Source of the DNA: Lysinibacillus sp. B2A1
GTDB taxonomy: Bacteria; Bacillota; Bacilli; Bacillales_A; Planococcaceae
DNA: 64,000 nt
Direction of reading: 5' to 3'
Assembly (NCBI GenBank): GCA_002973635.1
Contig: CP027224.1
Coordinates: 4,040,501-4,104,500, forward strand
The notes under the pieces were generated by a model. The model searched no databases. It was not told where the DNA came from and saw only the letters and a list, made by a program, of their open reading frames with translations. Shown piece by piece: positions 34,053-44,594 of this stretch; position 1 is the stretch's first letter; each line of letters starts with the position of its first letter. The position numbers and the translations under genes are program-made.

Positions 34053-34829
34053 TCACTCCCTTCGCTTCACAAAATGCTCATACACAATTTTTGATATTCG
34101 ACCGATAAGCTGCTTTGCATACTCATTGTTTATTACATCAGTTATAAAAACACCTATTAGATAATCATTTGAGCCATTATAAACAATCCCAACATCATGA
34201 TCGACTGTTTCAAGACCACCTGTTTTATGAGCCATTTTCACATCATCTATTAGATAACGTTTTAGTGATTCATGGACACGCTGGCGACTTAGAATATCAA
34301 TTGTTAACTTACTAAATTTTGTAGATAAAAGGTCTTGTTGGTAGATACGTGAAAAAAGATGGGCCATATCATTTGCTGAAGTGAGATTGTCAATTCCTCT
34401 TTCTAACTTTTCGAAATCCATCATCTTCCTTTGTAATTTGGTTTGATGAAGGCCAATTTGACTAAAATAATGGTTAAAAACATCTATTCCAATAAAATCT
34501 ATTAGGACATTGGTGGCTGTATTATCACTGGTAATAATCATCCACACCAATAACTCATAGATAGTACTTTGTTCAATGCGCTGTTCACTGATCACACTAT
34601 AGTCAACCCATTCTTTTGGTGCTACCTCAATCTCTTGATGGATGTCTTGATTGTTGCCCTCTAAATAATGCAGCACTCCAAGTAGAATAGGTACTTTAAT
34701 CAAACTAGCACTGGAAAAAACCGCCTGAAACTTTTCCTGTATGAAATAGTGATTTGTATTCGCGTCTTTGACAAATACATGTACATTATAAGGAGCTTCA
34801 TCTAGCACTCTTTGAATAGCACGTTCCAT
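34053..34829 (-). CDS. Cytoplasmic class-A beta-lactamase-like serine hydrolase
   Basis: The 258 residues keep all three class A motifs: Ser42-Leu-Ile-Lys45, Ser101-Asp-Asn103 and Lys202-Thr-Gly204. The fold is Beta-lactamase2-like. No signal peptide is present, which is unusual for a beta-lactamase. Position between the LD-carboxypeptidase and the YkfC-like gene suggests it trims murein peptides or acts on their D-amino-acid ends. In B. subtilis the ykf operon has an epimerase (YkfB) here, which is missing. Confidence 0.75.
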   Translation of the reverse strand: MERAIQRVLDEAPYNVHVFVKDANTNHYFIQEKFQAVFSSASLIKVPILLGVLHYLEGNNQDIHQEIEVAPKEWVDYSVISEQRIEQSTIYELLVWMIITSDNTATNVLIDFIGIDVFNHYFSQIGLHQTKLQRKMMDFEKLERGIDNLTSANDMAHLFSRIYQQDLLSTKFSKLTIDILSRQRVHESLKRYLIDDVKMAHKTGGLETVDHDVGIVYNGSNDYLIGVFITDVINNEYAKQLIGRISKIVYEHFVKRRE

Positions 34830-34838
34830 ATGCTATAC

Positions 34839-35771
34839 CTACACTATAACTCTTATTTGTTGGTTTTCTGTATTCAAGGAGATGGTACTACCAAGAGGTA
34901 ACGACATTGTAGGTAAACAGTGACCACACGTTAAATCCATTATAATGGGCTTTTTTAGTGGTAATAAAATCTCTTGAAAAATAGTCTGTAGCGATAAACT
35001 ATGCTCTGGATGCTTCAGGTTATCAGGTCCGCAATTGGTCCAAGCTCCTAATAAAATGCCCGCCACCTCATCAAGTTTGCCCGCTAATTTAAGCTGTGTG
35101 AGCATTCGATCTACACGATGTTCAGTTTCATCAATATCTTCTAAAAATAATATTTTATTCTTAGTATCTATTTCATATGGAGTGCCAAGTGAAGCTGTCA
35201 CTAATGTTAAGTTTCCTCCAATTAGCTGTCCTGTTGCTTGACCAGCAGCAAGTGCTATCATACTACGACCAGGTGGATTTTTTAGCAGATAATCATGACA
35301 AGTTGTTGCCATCACCTGTTGTTTAAAAGATTCCCATGTATATTTATCCATATCCTGTTGAATAAATTCGGTTGATGGCATCGGCGTATGATAGGTCACA
35401 AAGCCACATTTCTGATTGATGGCGATATGTAGAGCTGTAACATCGCTATAACCAGCAAATACTTTTGGATTGGCTCTTATTATATCGAAATCTAAAAGAG
35501 GTAAAATTTTTGTTGCCCCATAACCTCCACGAATACAGAAGATACCATCAATCGTAGAATCGTTAAACATTTGATTGACATCAGATGCACGAAGTTGATC
35601 AGTTCCTGCTAAATAACCGTGCCTTGCTCGACATGTTTCTCCAACGACTACCTTTAATCCAAGCTTTTCAACACTTTCTATAGCTGGCTTTAATTTGTCA
35701 GATGGAGTTGCACCTGACGCACTGATAAGACCAATTGTATCCCCAATTTTTAAAGCTTTTGGACGTATCAT
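34839..35771 (-). CDS. ykfA: LD-carboxypeptidase, S66 family (YkfA/MccF type)
   Basis: The 310 residues show the S66 pattern: [17 protein letters not shown], the nucleophile Ser109 in [10 protein letters not shown], Glu in [12 protein letters not shown] and His in TCGHCLP. These enzymes remove the D-Ala from murein tetrapeptides, or act on related amide bonds, in the cytoplasm. Its ATG overlaps the stop of the ABC ATPase gene (ATGA). Confidence 0.9.
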   Translation of the reverse strand: MIRPKALKIGDTIGLISASGATPSDKLKPAIESVEKLGLKVVVGETCRARHGYLAGTDQLRASDVNQMFNDSTIDGIFCIRGGYGATKILPLLDFDIIRANPKVFAGYSDVTALHIAINQKCGFVTYHTPMPSTEFIQQDMDKYTWESFKQQVMATTCHDYLLKNPPGRSMIALAAGQATGQLIGGNLTLVTASLGTPYEIDTKNKILFLEDIDETEHRVDRMLTQLKLAGKLDEVAGILLGAWTNCGPDNLKHPEHSLSLQTIFQEILLPLKKPIIMDLTCGHCLPTMSLPLGSTISLNTENQQIRVIV

Positions 35772-36715
35772 TTGTGTCCCTCCATGTGTAGCGATGCCTT
35801 GTATCTTGCCATTTCCTCTTCATTTGCCAAAACAAAATGTCCTTCTTCTATTTCCTTAAACGACGGAGGATTTTTATCATAACAATGCTGTGCTGGATCA
35901 TAAATCTCTATGATTTTATTTCGTTCCTTATAGGGATTAGGCTCTGGCACGGCTGATAACAATGCTCGCGTATAGGGATGAATAGGATTAGAAAACAGCC
36001 GCTCAGTATCTGCTAGCTCAACGATCTTCCCTTTATAAATAACAGCCGTTCTGTCCGTAATAAAGCGGACTACTGACAAATCATGAGCAATGAATAAGTA
36101 GGTTAAATTCTTTTGCTGCTGTAAGTTTGCTAATAAATTTAATACTTGTGCACGAATAGAGACATCTAAGGCCGAAATGGGTTCGTCTGCAATCATAAAC
36201 TCTGGCTCCATTACTAAAGCTCGTGCAATGCCAATACGCTGACGCTGACCACCTGAAAATTCATGTGGAAAGCGGCTAGAGAACTCTGGTAATAATCCTA
36301 CATTTAAAAGTGCAGCCCGCACCTTTTGTTGACGCTCAGTCTCATTTTTAAAGTTTTTTGTATTAAGTAGTCCCTCGGAGATAATATAATCAACCTTAGC
36401 TCGTTCATTAAGGGATGCCATAGGGTCTTGAAAAATCATTTGGATTTTCTGGGTAATTTCCCGATCCCAGCTTTTTGGGATTTTACCATGAATATTCCTA
36501 CCACGATATAATATCTGTCCGTCAGTCACATCATTGATACGCATAATGGCTCGACCAATTGTAGTTTTCCCTGAGCCTGATTCTCCTACTAAGCCAAATA
36601 TTTCACCTTTAAAAATAGTAAAGCTAACATCATTAATCGCCATAAATTTATGCTTACCCTTACCAAAAGCAATCTTTAAATTTTTCACCTCAACTAGAAT
36701 CTCTTTATGAGTCAT
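35768..36715 (-). CDS. Oligopeptide ABC transporter ATP-binding protein (OppF type)
   Basis: The 315 residues have Walker [15 protein letters not shown], signature [15 protein letters not shown], Walker [13 protein letters not shown] and the oligo_HPY extension ([16 protein letters not shown]). The ATG at 36715 has GGGAGG about 9 nt before it. A longer frame upstream would run deep into the OppD-type gene. It works as a heterodimer with OppD to energise murein-peptide uptake. Confidence 0.9.
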   Translation of the reverse strand: MTHKEILVEVKNLKIAFGKGKHKFMAINDVSFTIFKGEIFGLVGESGSGKTTIGRAIMRINDVTDGQILYRGRNIHGKIPKSWDREITQKIQMIFQDPMASLNERAKVDYIISEGLLNTKNFKNETERQQKVRAALLNVGLLPEFSSRFPHEFSGGQRQRIGIARALVMEPEFMIADEPISALDVSIRAQVLNLLANLQQQKNLTYLFIAHDLSVVRFITDRTAVIYKGKIVELADTERLFSNPIHPYTRALLSAVPEPNPYKERNKIIEIYDPAQHCYDKNPPSFKEIEEGHFVLANEEEMARYKASLHMEGHK

Positions 36716-37769
36716 ATGCGTACCGCCTCCCTTCTTCAAAAAATGCCTGAAGTGCTTCAGGTGGCTGTACTTTAGGAGCAAGAGGATCTAACAGCCATGT
36801 ACGAGCATAATGTGTCTTACTTACTTGAAAAAATGGAGGACGTTCCACGAAATCAACCTTTAACGCGTACGGATTGCGTGGTGCAAAGGCATCTCCTTTA
36901 ATGTCTTGAAAAAGATTTGGTGGTGTACCCTTAATGGAATAAAGCTGTTCGCCCTTTGAGCCTAGCTGTGGTAATGAAGAAATGAGTGCCCATGTATAGG
37001 GATGCTTAGCATTAAAGAAAATTTCATGTGTCTCACCAATTTCAATAATATCTCCTGCATACATTACAGCAATCCGATTGGCTACCTTGGCAACAACACC
37101 TAAATCATGTGTGATGTAGATGATTGTTAGCCCATATTTTTGTTGAAGGTGCTTTAAAAGCTGTAAAATTTGGGCTTGTATGGTAACGTCTAAGGCTGTT
37201 GTCGGTTCATCGCATATTAATATTTTTGGTTTACAAGCTAGAGCAATAGCAATGACTATTCGTTGACGCATTCCACCTGAAAATTCATGCGGATACTGCT
37301 TGTAACGTTTTTCTACGTCTTGAATACCAACATCCTTTAACAATTTTAAGGTTTCTACATATGCGACTCTGCCCTTTAGACACTGATGTAACATAACGCA
37401 TTCCTCTATTTGCTTGCCAATCGTTTTCAGTGGATTTAATGATGTCATTGGGTCCTGAGTCACCATCGCCACTTCATTTCCACGAATAGCTAGCCACTCC
37501 TGCTCCTTTTTAAATTGTGTTAAATCCCAGTTGTTGTAGATAATCTGTCCCTGATCTATGGAACCATTTTTATCGAGCAAGCCCATAATTGATTTCATTA
37601 GCACTGATTTTCCCGAACCTGATTCACCCACTATTGCAAGACTTTCTCCCTTATACAAATCAAGGGAGATATCACGAATGGCTGTTAGTATCCTGCCACG
37701 AAGCGAAAATTTAATCACTAGGTTTTGAATAGCCAAAATACGAGATAGTGCTTGTGTCAATATCCTCAC
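36705..37769 (-). CDS. Oligopeptide ABC transporter ATP-binding protein (OppD type)
   Basis: About 354 residues with Walker [16 protein letters not shown], signature [15 protein letters not shown], Walker [13 protein letters not shown] and an oligo_HPY domain ([13 protein letters not shown]). GTG 37769 or an in-frame TTG at 37760 could be the start; AAAGGGTGAGG covers both. It overlaps the next gene by 11 nt. Confidence 0.9.
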   Translation of the reverse strand: MRILTQALSRILAIQNLVIKFSLRGRILTAIRDISLDLYKGESLAIVGESGSGKSVLMKSIMGLLDKNGSIDQGQIIYNNWDLTQFKKEQEWLAIRGNEVAMVTQDPMTSLNPLKTIGKQIEECVMLHQCLKGRVAYVETLKLLKDVGIQDVEKRYKQYPHEFSGGMRQRIVIAIALACKPKILICDEPTTALDVTIQAQILQLLKHLQQKYGLTIIYITHDLGVVAKVANRIAVMYAGDIIEIGETHEIFFNAKHPYTWALISSLPQLGSKGEQLYSIKGTPPNLFQDIKGDAFAPRNPYALKVDFVERPPFFQVSKTHYARTWLLDPLAPKVQPPEALQAFFEEGRRYAYDS

Positions 37770-37772
37770 CCT

Positions 37773-38747
37773 TTATACGTGATTTTTGGGATCTGCTGCG
37801 TCTGCAAATGAATTTCCTATAATATAAAATGCAATTGTAATCACACTTAAAACAATACTCGGAAATAGAAGCTGATATCGTAATTCTGGAGACATCATCA
37901 GCACTCGTCCTTCATTAATTAAATTCCCTAAAGACGGTTCACTGATTGGCAAACCTAATCCGATGTAGGTTAAAAAAACCTCAGCACCTATTGCAAATGG
38001 AATAGCCAAACTCATTCGTAGCATTATTACTGAAATCAAATAAGGTAATAGGTTTTTGACAATAATGCGATAATCGGGTGTTCCTAAACATTTTGAAGCT
38101 AAGTTATATTCACGATCTCGTAAAATGACAATTTGATTGCGAATAAACCTCGCCATTTCAACCCACCCCGTAATACACATCGCAATAATAATGGTGGAAA
38201 CACTAGGTCGTAAAATATATGACATTAATATCAACACGATGGTTGTCGGAATATTATCAACGATGTTGTAAAGCTGTGTGATCGGCAACTCCAATTTACG
38301 CGAAAAGCCCCAAAGTGTACCAATTGTAATTCCAATAATAGCCTCTACTATGGCAACGACACAGCCAATCAATAAAGAGGTCCTTGTCCCTGCCCAAATA
38401 CGCGACCATAGATCCTGTCCTATGGAGTTTGTCCCAAACCAAAATTCAGCATTTGGAGTAATATTCCGTGCCTGTAGACCTGTCTGTTCATCTAAATAAA
38501 TTTCAGTTGGAGATTTTTGTGCTGGTAAATACGGTTGAAGAATGGTGAAGGTTACAATTATTAGCACACCGATTAATAAAAAGATGACGATACGATTTTT
38601 CAAAAAGGATTTCCAGGTTGAACGCCAATAGGAATAGTTTGAGTAGGCTGTTTCTTCTGCCTGACGCTCATCCATTACTGCAAACTCAAATAATGTTTCA
38701 CGTGATTTATGAGAAATATTATTAATTTCCTCGGAATACATACCCAT
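37773..38747 (-). CDS. Oligopeptide ABC transporter permease (OppC type)
   Basis: The 324 residues carry an OppC_N segment with a span near 53-70, then about five spans. The contact loop reads ASKCLGTPDYRIIVKNLLPYL. It ends one base inside the OppB-type stop region, tightly coupled. Forms the channel with OppB. Confidence 0.9.
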   Translation of the reverse strand: MGMYSEEINNISHKSRETLFEFAVMDERQAEETAYSNYSYWRSTWKSFLKNRIVIFLLIGVLIIVTFTILQPYLPAQKSPTEIYLDEQTGLQARNITPNAEFWFGTNSIGQDLWSRIWAGTRTSLLIGCVVAIVEAIIGITIGTLWGFSRKLELPITQLYNIVDNIPTTIVLILMSYILRPSVSTIIIAMCITGWVEMARFIRNQIVILRDREYNLASKCLGTPDYRIIVKNLLPYLISVIMLRMSLAIPFAIGAEVFLTYIGLGLPISEPSLGNLINEGRVLMMSPELRYQLLFPSIVLSVITIAFYIIGNSFADAADPKNHV

Positions 38748-39691
38748 TAGCGTACACTCTCCCCTTTCCCCAATTTAATACGTGGATCAACAAGTGCCAT
38801 GGCAATATCCCCTAAAATCAAGCCAACAATCCCAAGTGAAGAAAAAACAAGGACTAAGCCCTGTACAATGGTGTTATCTTGGCGCTGTATCGCATCAACG
38901 AGTAAGCCACCCATCCCAGGAATCGAGTACAGAGATTCAATATAGATGGAGCCAGTAATTGTAAAAAGAATCGTTGCAGGTAAATATTGTGCCATTGGTA
39001 TAAAGGCATTTCGTAAAACATGTTTAAACATTAATGTGCGCTCTTTCATGCCTTTTGCTCGTGCTAGCTTAATATAATCCTTGTTTAATTCATCTACCAT
39101 ATAACGTCGCATCCACATGGCATAGGAGGCAGTTGGTGCTAATGCCATTGAAGCAAGTGGTAAAATCCAGGTAATAGGCTTATACTCATCAAAGAGCATT
39201 GGCAAATGAAAAATTTCCGTAATATACATTTGAATAACTAAATAGTAAACAGCAGCTGGTACTGCAACGACAATCACTATATAGCCAGTCCCCAATCTAT
39301 CCAGCCAACGCCCTTTCATTTGAGCCATTAAAATACCAAGTGGAACACCAAGCAAAAGAGATAACACAACAGCCCCTAAACCGAAAGCCAAGGAATACAT
39401 AATTTTATCTGCAATAATTGTAACGACTGGTACATCTGTCCTGTAGGTAACAGATTTCCCCAAATCTCCTTGAAACAATTTACTGTAAAAGTTACCTAGT
39501 TGGACCAATAAAGGATCACGTAATCCTAAATTTGTTAAATATATTTCTTGTTGCGCAGGCGACATTTTATCGGCTGCTGCTCCTAAATAGCCTTCCTCTG
39601 GCATTAATCGTAATAATGAAAAAACAATTGTTAGGATGATAAAAAGAGTAATCACAGATTGTAAGAGTCGCTTCCCTATATACCACAGCAT
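38747..39691 (-). CDS. Oligopeptide ABC transporter permease (OppB type)
   Basis: The 314 residues start MLWYIGKRLLQSVITLF, typical of OppB, with six spans and contact loop LARAKGMKERTLMFKHVLRNA. It lies about 90 nt after the binding-protein gene, separated by a hairpin. Confidence 0.9.
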   Translation of the reverse strand: MLWYIGKRLLQSVITLFIILTIVFSLLRLMPEEGYLGAAADKMSPAQQEIYLTNLGLRDPLLVQLGNFYSKLFQGDLGKSVTYRTDVPVVTIIADKIMYSLAFGLGAVVLSLLLGVPLGILMAQMKGRWLDRLGTGYIVIVVAVPAAVYYLVIQMYITEIFHLPMLFDEYKPITWILPLASMALAPTASYAMWMRRYMVDELNKDYIKLARAKGMKERTLMFKHVLRNAFIPMAQYLPATILFTITGSIYIESLYSIPGMGGLLVDAIQRQDNTIVQGLVLVFSSLGIVGLILGDIAMALVDPRIKLGKGESVR

Positions 39692-39719
39692 GGAAGTATC
39701 CTCCTTTTTCAGAAAGATG

Positions 39720-39757
39720 AAAGGAGATGCCGATATTTTTTATTCGGAATCTCCTTG
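39720..39757 (-). promoter_or_regulatory. Hairpin between binding-protein and permease genes
   Basis: AAGGAGAT and ATCTCCTT, extended by CCGA/TCGG, form a stable stem without a T run. Such hairpins after a binding-protein gene often stabilise its mRNA or reduce read-through, giving more binding protein than permease. Confidence 0.55.
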
Positions 39758-39782
39758 TTAACCCTACTGCCCAACTTTCATC

Positions 39783-41609
39783 TTATTGTGCTGCTTTTGC
39801 TAATGCATCAGCACGTTCCTGCTCCCACTTTGCTAGCGCTTCTTTAAATTCATCATTGCTCATTGGTTTATCTAATAGTCGTTGTCCCTTAAATTTCTCT
39901 GCTGTCACTCCAAATGGAGAATATTGAGCCTCAAAAGGATTTAATTTAGAGGCAACATAGCCGCTTCCCCCTACTGAATAAGGAATGACAAATGCTTCAT
40001 CAATTAAGAAAGCCTCAGCCTTCGCAAATAATTCATATCGTTTTACTGTATCAATTGTTGACTTTGCTCCGTCCACTAAGTTTTGATATTTTGATTTACC
40101 ATTAGCTTCAGTATAACCTTCCGCTAGTTCTGGTTTATTGTAAGTTCCATCTACAGTAAATGGATCAGTATACGTTGATGGATCAGCATAGTCAGGTCCC
40201 CAGTTGGCTTCCAGCAATGCAAATTTACCAGGGCGACGAACTTCTGATAAAAAGCCTGTGGATGGTCCTGCCTCCACAATAATATCGATATAGTCTGTTC
40301 CTAATAATTTCTCAATTTGCTGTTCCACCACTTGTGAACGATTTGCCCAATCTGGACTACCAGCATTATATGGCATTAATACTTTTACAGGGAATGTTGC
40401 TTTTCCTTCAAGTGCAGCCATTGCCTTTTCCTTGTATGCCAATGCCTGGTCTTTATTAAAGGAATCCTGATTTGCAATATCCGCTAATGGTGCTAGTTGC
40501 GTATAATCAAGGCCATCTATATCAACAAAGTTTTTAGGTGTAATTGTATTGCTAAGCAAATCTTTTGGATTATATGGTTCTAAAGTTAGCATGGCAGGGA
40601 CACGATCAAGAGCATGGAATAAGGACTTACGGAAATCTTTGTTGTTGACTGCGACCTTCCAGTTATCTGGCTCATACTCTGCATCGAATTGAGGGTTAAA
40701 GTTTAGTGCATAGAAGTACGTATAGAAGTTATTTTGCGTTTGACGAACTTGTGATTTTTTCTTATCATCTTTGAACCATTCATCAATAATGGACGTTGGA
40801 ATGCTTGCAGTATCTACTTCCCCTCGTAAAAATAATTCTGGTGCAACCGTAGCCGCTTCTTTATTGTATTTATAGCGAATACGATCAATGAACACATTGT
40901 CCTTATCCCAATATGTTTCATTCTTCACAAGTACACGCTCATTTTGCGGTTCGAATTTGTCTAAAATATAGGAGCCATTATAAAGGAAATTTTCATGTGT
41001 TGTTCCAAAGCTATTCCCTTTTTCCTCAATAAATTCACCATTTACTGGGAAGAAACAGACATAATTCAACATAGAAAGAAAATATGGTGTAGGCGTTTCT
41101 AAAGTATATTCTACTGTATGTTCATCCGTTGCCTTTATGCCAACCTGCTTAAAATCCTTAATTTCGCCGTTATAGAAGGCTTCTCCATTTTTAACAACCG
41201 TGGCAATCCAAGCTGTTGATGATTCATTCTTTGCATCCAGTACATAATGTAGGCCATCTACAAAATCTTGAGCAACAACATCCGCAAACTCCTTTCCATC
41301 ATGGGTAACCCACTTTGCATCTCCACGAAGCTTAAATGTCCATACCGTTGCATCCTCATTGGAAGACCATTCCTTCGCTAGAGCAGGCTGCACGACACCA
41401 TATTTATCATACTCAATTAATCCATCGACTAAGTTCGCTGCCACCGCAAACTCATTGGTTTCAGAGGTTTTTAAGTAATTTAATGTTTTTATTTCCCCTG
41501 AATAGACAACACGATACTCTGATTTTTTTTCATTCGAAGAATCATCACTACAGGCTGCGCAAAGCAATGCGACAAGACATACGAAAAGCCACCAATATCT
41601 TTTCATCAT
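39783..41609 (-). CDS. Oligopeptide-binding lipoprotein (SBP family 5)
   Basis: About 608 residues. The signal peptide has lipobox LLCAACSDD, then EYRVVYSGEIKTLNYLKTS and the OppA/DppE family core (ALAKEWSSNEDATVWTFKLR). It is anchored outside the membrane and delivers peptides to the permease. ATG 41609 is chosen because AGGGGG lies 6-7 nt before it and overlaps the earlier ATG. First gene after a 280-nt gap with no gene (41616-41889), where the operon promoter should lie. Confidence 0.9.
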   Translation of the reverse strand: MMKRYWWLFVCLVALLCAACSDDSSNEKKSEYRVVYSGEIKTLNYLKTSETNEFAVAANLVDGLIEYDKYGVVQPALAKEWSSNEDATVWTFKLRGDAKWVTHDGKEFADVVAQDFVDGLHYVLDAKNESSTAWIATVVKNGEAFYNGEIKDFKQVGIKATDEHTVEYTLETPTPYFLSMLNYVCFFPVNGEFIEEKGNSFGTTHENFLYNGSYILDKFEPQNERVLVKNETYWDKDNVFIDRIRYKYNKEAATVAPELFLRGEVDTASIPTSIIDEWFKDDKKKSQVRQTQNNFYTYFYALNFNPQFDAEYEPDNWKVAVNNKDFRKSLFHALDRVPAMLTLEPYNPKDLLSNTITPKNFVDIDGLDYTQLAPLADIANQDSFNKDQALAYKEKAMAALEGKATFPVKVLMPYNAGSPDWANRSQVVEQQIEKLLGTDYIDIIVEAGPSTGFLSEVRRPGKFALLEANWGPDYADPSTYTDPFTVDGTYNKPELAEGYTEANGKSKYQNLVDGAKSTIDTVKRYELFAKAEAFLIDEAFVIPYSVGGSGYVASKLNPFEAQYSPFGVTAEKFKGQRLLDKPMSNDEFKEALAKWEQERADALAKAAQ

Positions 41610-41889
41610 AGGCATCCCCCTAAGTTTCTTTTTTGTCTCGCATAATAAGCAGTAGATTCACTCCACTTTCACGTTATAGACCAGTCGTTAGAATGGAGCG
41701 GTAAAACTGCTCGAATAAGCACCTGAATGTTCATCTGAATCACATTATTATGGATGATAATCACGGTTACTGGATTATTTGATATTTACCCCTACGTCCA
41801 AAAATGCCTACCTCCCCAAATTAACAAGAAGGGCGTGTCCAATTGCTCTCCAAATTGTCAAAATTCATTTTCCCCTTCTACAAATTCAC

Positions 41890-42684
41890 CTATGTTAGGA
41901 ACTGTAAAATTCGAAGCACTTCATAAAAATCATCTGTGATAAATTCCACTATATTATGAGGTTTAAATGTAGCATTAGGGTAAAAGGAATTTCGATATGC
42001 GCGTGTATGGTCACGATAAATAATTTCTACTTTAAAATGTTTAGGTAATGATACTTGTAAGGAATTGCGTGAAACTTTCATAGCTTCCTCCACTAGTCTT
42101 TTTGTTTCCTGAATGGCTAATTTTGGACTAACACTAATCGTTGCATTGCCGATTCCTTCTTTCGTGGCAAATGTGACAATGTTTTCATTTATGGACTGAA
42201 TTTCTTCTGTTAGCCCAACATCCCCGCTAACAAATGAAACAGGTACCCCATGTAATGCCGCTGCATACGTATTAATCAGAAATTCACTGGCATACTCCCC
42301 GTTAATTTTGACATCTGCAAACACACAGAGTGTATGGGCCAAAGGATTTCGCTCACTTCCACCTTTACTGTGATAGCCAATAAAAATGGCTCGATCAAAC
42401 GTGTTATCTAATCCTGCAACCATACACATTGGGTCATAGGTCCATCCACGAATGATTTTACAATTGATGGGTAAATTTGAAATATCTAAATTCCGAGCTG
42501 AATCATGCCCATCCTTTAATAAAATTTCAGTAGCTCCGCCGGCAATTGCCCCTTCAATCGCAGCCTCTACTTCCTGAGTCATTTGCTTTTGAAAAAACTG
42601 ATAATCTGGGGCATTTAGCTCCGTTTCACTCCATACTGTAGTACCTGTAATTCCTTCAATATCTGCACTTATATAAACCTTCAT
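41890..42684 (-). CDS. dppA: D-aminopeptidase, M55 family (DppA)
   Basis: The 264 residues match DppA throughout: Asp8 and Glu10 (ISADIEGITG), His60 (LLKDGHDSARN), His105 (FIGYHSKGG), and the NPLAHT and NGEYASE segments. DppA is a zinc-dependent, decameric, self-compartmentalising enzyme that releases D-Ala from D-Ala-D-Ala and related peptides. It heads the importer cluster as in the B. subtilis dpp operon. AAAGGAG site. Confidence 0.92.
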   Translation of the reverse strand: MKVYISADIEGITGTTVWSETELNAPDYQFFQKQMTQEVEAAIEGAIAGGATEILLKDGHDSARNLDISNLPINCKIIRGWTYDPMCMVAGLDNTFDRAIFIGYHSKGGSERNPLAHTLCVFADVKINGEYASEFLINTYAAALHGVPVSFVSGDVGLTEEIQSINENIVTFATKEGIGNATISVSPKLAIQETKRLVEEAMKVSRNSLQVSLPKHFKVEIIYRDHTRAYRNSFYPNATFKPHNIVEFITDDFYEVLRILQFLT

Positions 42685-42835
42685 ATAAAATTGAACTCCT
42701 TTACATAATGATTATGAATAACTGCCTGCACGGCTCCGTAACTCGCTATCTCTACTTGAACTCTCCTAGCTCAAGCAATATTGTTGTAATCATAATGCCA
42801 CCATTCCTCTGAATAGTTAGTAAAACCAGCCATTG

Positions 42836-43234
42836 TCATGCAGTTATACAATCCAAGCTTGGAAATGCAACATACCTTCGCGTTTCGTTGTCAATCTCTT
42901 GTGTGAAAAAATGCGGAAATCGTTGTGCAATCTTCTGTGCAAAATGTGGAAACAAATACTGTTACTTGAAAGGGACGATAGCCATCATATAACACTAAAC
43001 TATATGCTTTTGGCAATACTGAAAGCGCTTCTTTTAATCGCTCATAGACACCTTCACGTACATAGATCACCTGTAGGTATCTTTTGTTGATGGTAAATGG
43101 GCTTGGTAAAGATTCGGATGCTGCGCTTTAATTTGGATAAGTGGCACAAAGCCTTCACACACGGCTATTTTCAATGATTGAAATGAAGTGATATTGGCTG
43201 TAATCGGATGAAAAACGCTTTTCTCTATATGCAT
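42836..43234 (-). pseudogene. D-Ala-D-Ala dipeptidase (VanX/DdpX-like, M15D), frameshifted
   Basis: ATG 43234 opens about 55 residues (MHIEKSVFHPITANI) and stops at TGA. The next frame gives VREGVYERLKEALSVLPKAY and SLVLYDGYRPFQV, hallmarks of VanX-like dipeptidases. It then breaks again into pieces such as PHFFTQE and ETRR. The 3' half with the catalytic Glu-His is missing. An intact form would split D-Ala-D-Ala, fitting the murein-peptide cluster. 42685-42835 and 43235-43493 hold no gene. Confidence 0.7.
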
Positions 43235-43493
43235 CAATCCAATCAAGCAAAATTATAAAATAACCATTTAATTATCTAATAATTCAGTTTTTAAAAATGG
43301 ATATTACCATACCTATATGCCATTGACTAGTTAAATAGAGAACAAATACATAATAATGGTTATTCTCTTATCATAAAACAATGGACGACATAAATGACTG
43401 CTGATGGTCGAATTTTATTCTTTTTCACTTATCTATGGAGTTTATTCGTAGTTAAGGTTGATAATACCCGAAAAAATAAAAATTGATGAAACA

Positions 43494-43533
43494 AAAAAGC
43501 TATTGAACCATTTTTTATGTCTCAATAACTTTT
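43494..43533 (-). terminator. Terminator after the P1/S58 peptidase pseudogene
   Basis: AAAGCTATTGA and TCAATAACTTT pair with one mismatch; T run on the minus strand. Confidence 0.7.
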
Positions 43534-43550
43534 TATAACCTATTACTTTC

Positions 43551-44592
43551 CTAAAATGGGTAAGCTTCTACTTTATGTCCATCTCTGCCAACTGTAGTTA
43601 TTGCCTGTGATAAGGAATTCAAAATAGCTTCCTCTGTTGCCTCTGCAGCTGCCGTAAATAGCTGATTCATAACTGGATGATCCTCACGAAGCTGTGTGCG
43701 TGTCTCTACAAGTTGGTTTGATAGATGTGGAATACAATGTGCAGTGGAAAAGCCAATAACAATATCGCCACTACCATGGGAAAAATGGCTTCCTGTGCGG
43801 CCGAGCCCGATACCACAGCGTTTAATAACGCGTGTTAATTGACGGCTGTTAAGTGGTGCATCTGTTGCCATTACAATGATAATGGAGCCATCTGTTGGAG
43901 ATATACTTGATTGAGGAGATACAGATGCCTCAACATAACGTTGTGCTAAAAATTCTGAACTTTGCCCAAAATTACTGAGCACCATACAGCCAATGGTATA
44001 GGCGATTGTCTCATATTCGACAATGCGGGACGAGGAGCCTATTCCCCTTTATAGCCAAAGCACATCATGCCTTTACCAGCTCCAACCGCTCCTTCCTGTG
44101 CAACATCATTGGTCGCCATACGAATCGCTTCTATAGCATGCTCCTGTGTTACTGGACATGCACGTATTGAATTTAAATAACTATCATTACATTCGCCTAC
44201 AATAATATTAATCGTTCCTGTGGATTTTCCTATATCAGGATTCATGTCAAGCATATATTGCAATGTCCCTGTGAAACAGCTGGCACACCGAAAGTATTAG
44301 TAAGCATAATAGGTGCTTCAATAACCCCCAGCTCATTTACCTGTATTAGTCCTGCTGTTTTTCCAAAACCATTTAATACATAGCTTGCTCCTGTAACCTT
44401 TTGCTGAAACAAATTACCCTTATGTGGTAAAATGGCGGTTACACCTGTACATGCATATGCACCATCTTGCGTCAATGCTTCATCAATTGTCATATGCCCT
44501 ACACATACGCCTGCTACATCCGTAATACAATTTTTTTCACCGAGAGGCAGCGTCCCAATCGAAATACCTCTATCTCGAATTTTACCTGGCAA
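43551..44592 (-). pseudogene. P1/S58 (DmpA-type) aminopeptidase, two frameshifts
   Basis: TTG 44592 (AAAGGAGGA site) opens the conserved start (CITDVAGVCVGHMTI). One base is missing near 44255 (after GVPAVSQG), moving the frame to the part with NDVAQEGAVGAGKGMMCFGYKG. A second break near 44040 leads to the frame from VEYETIAYTIGCMVLSNFG to the end. The self-cleavage site Asp-Gly|Ser (SPTDGSIIIVMATDAPL) is intact. Restored, it would be a normal 345-residue D-/beta-aminopeptidase, which suits D-amino-acid peptide use. Confidence 0.85.
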
Positions 44593-44594
44593 TC

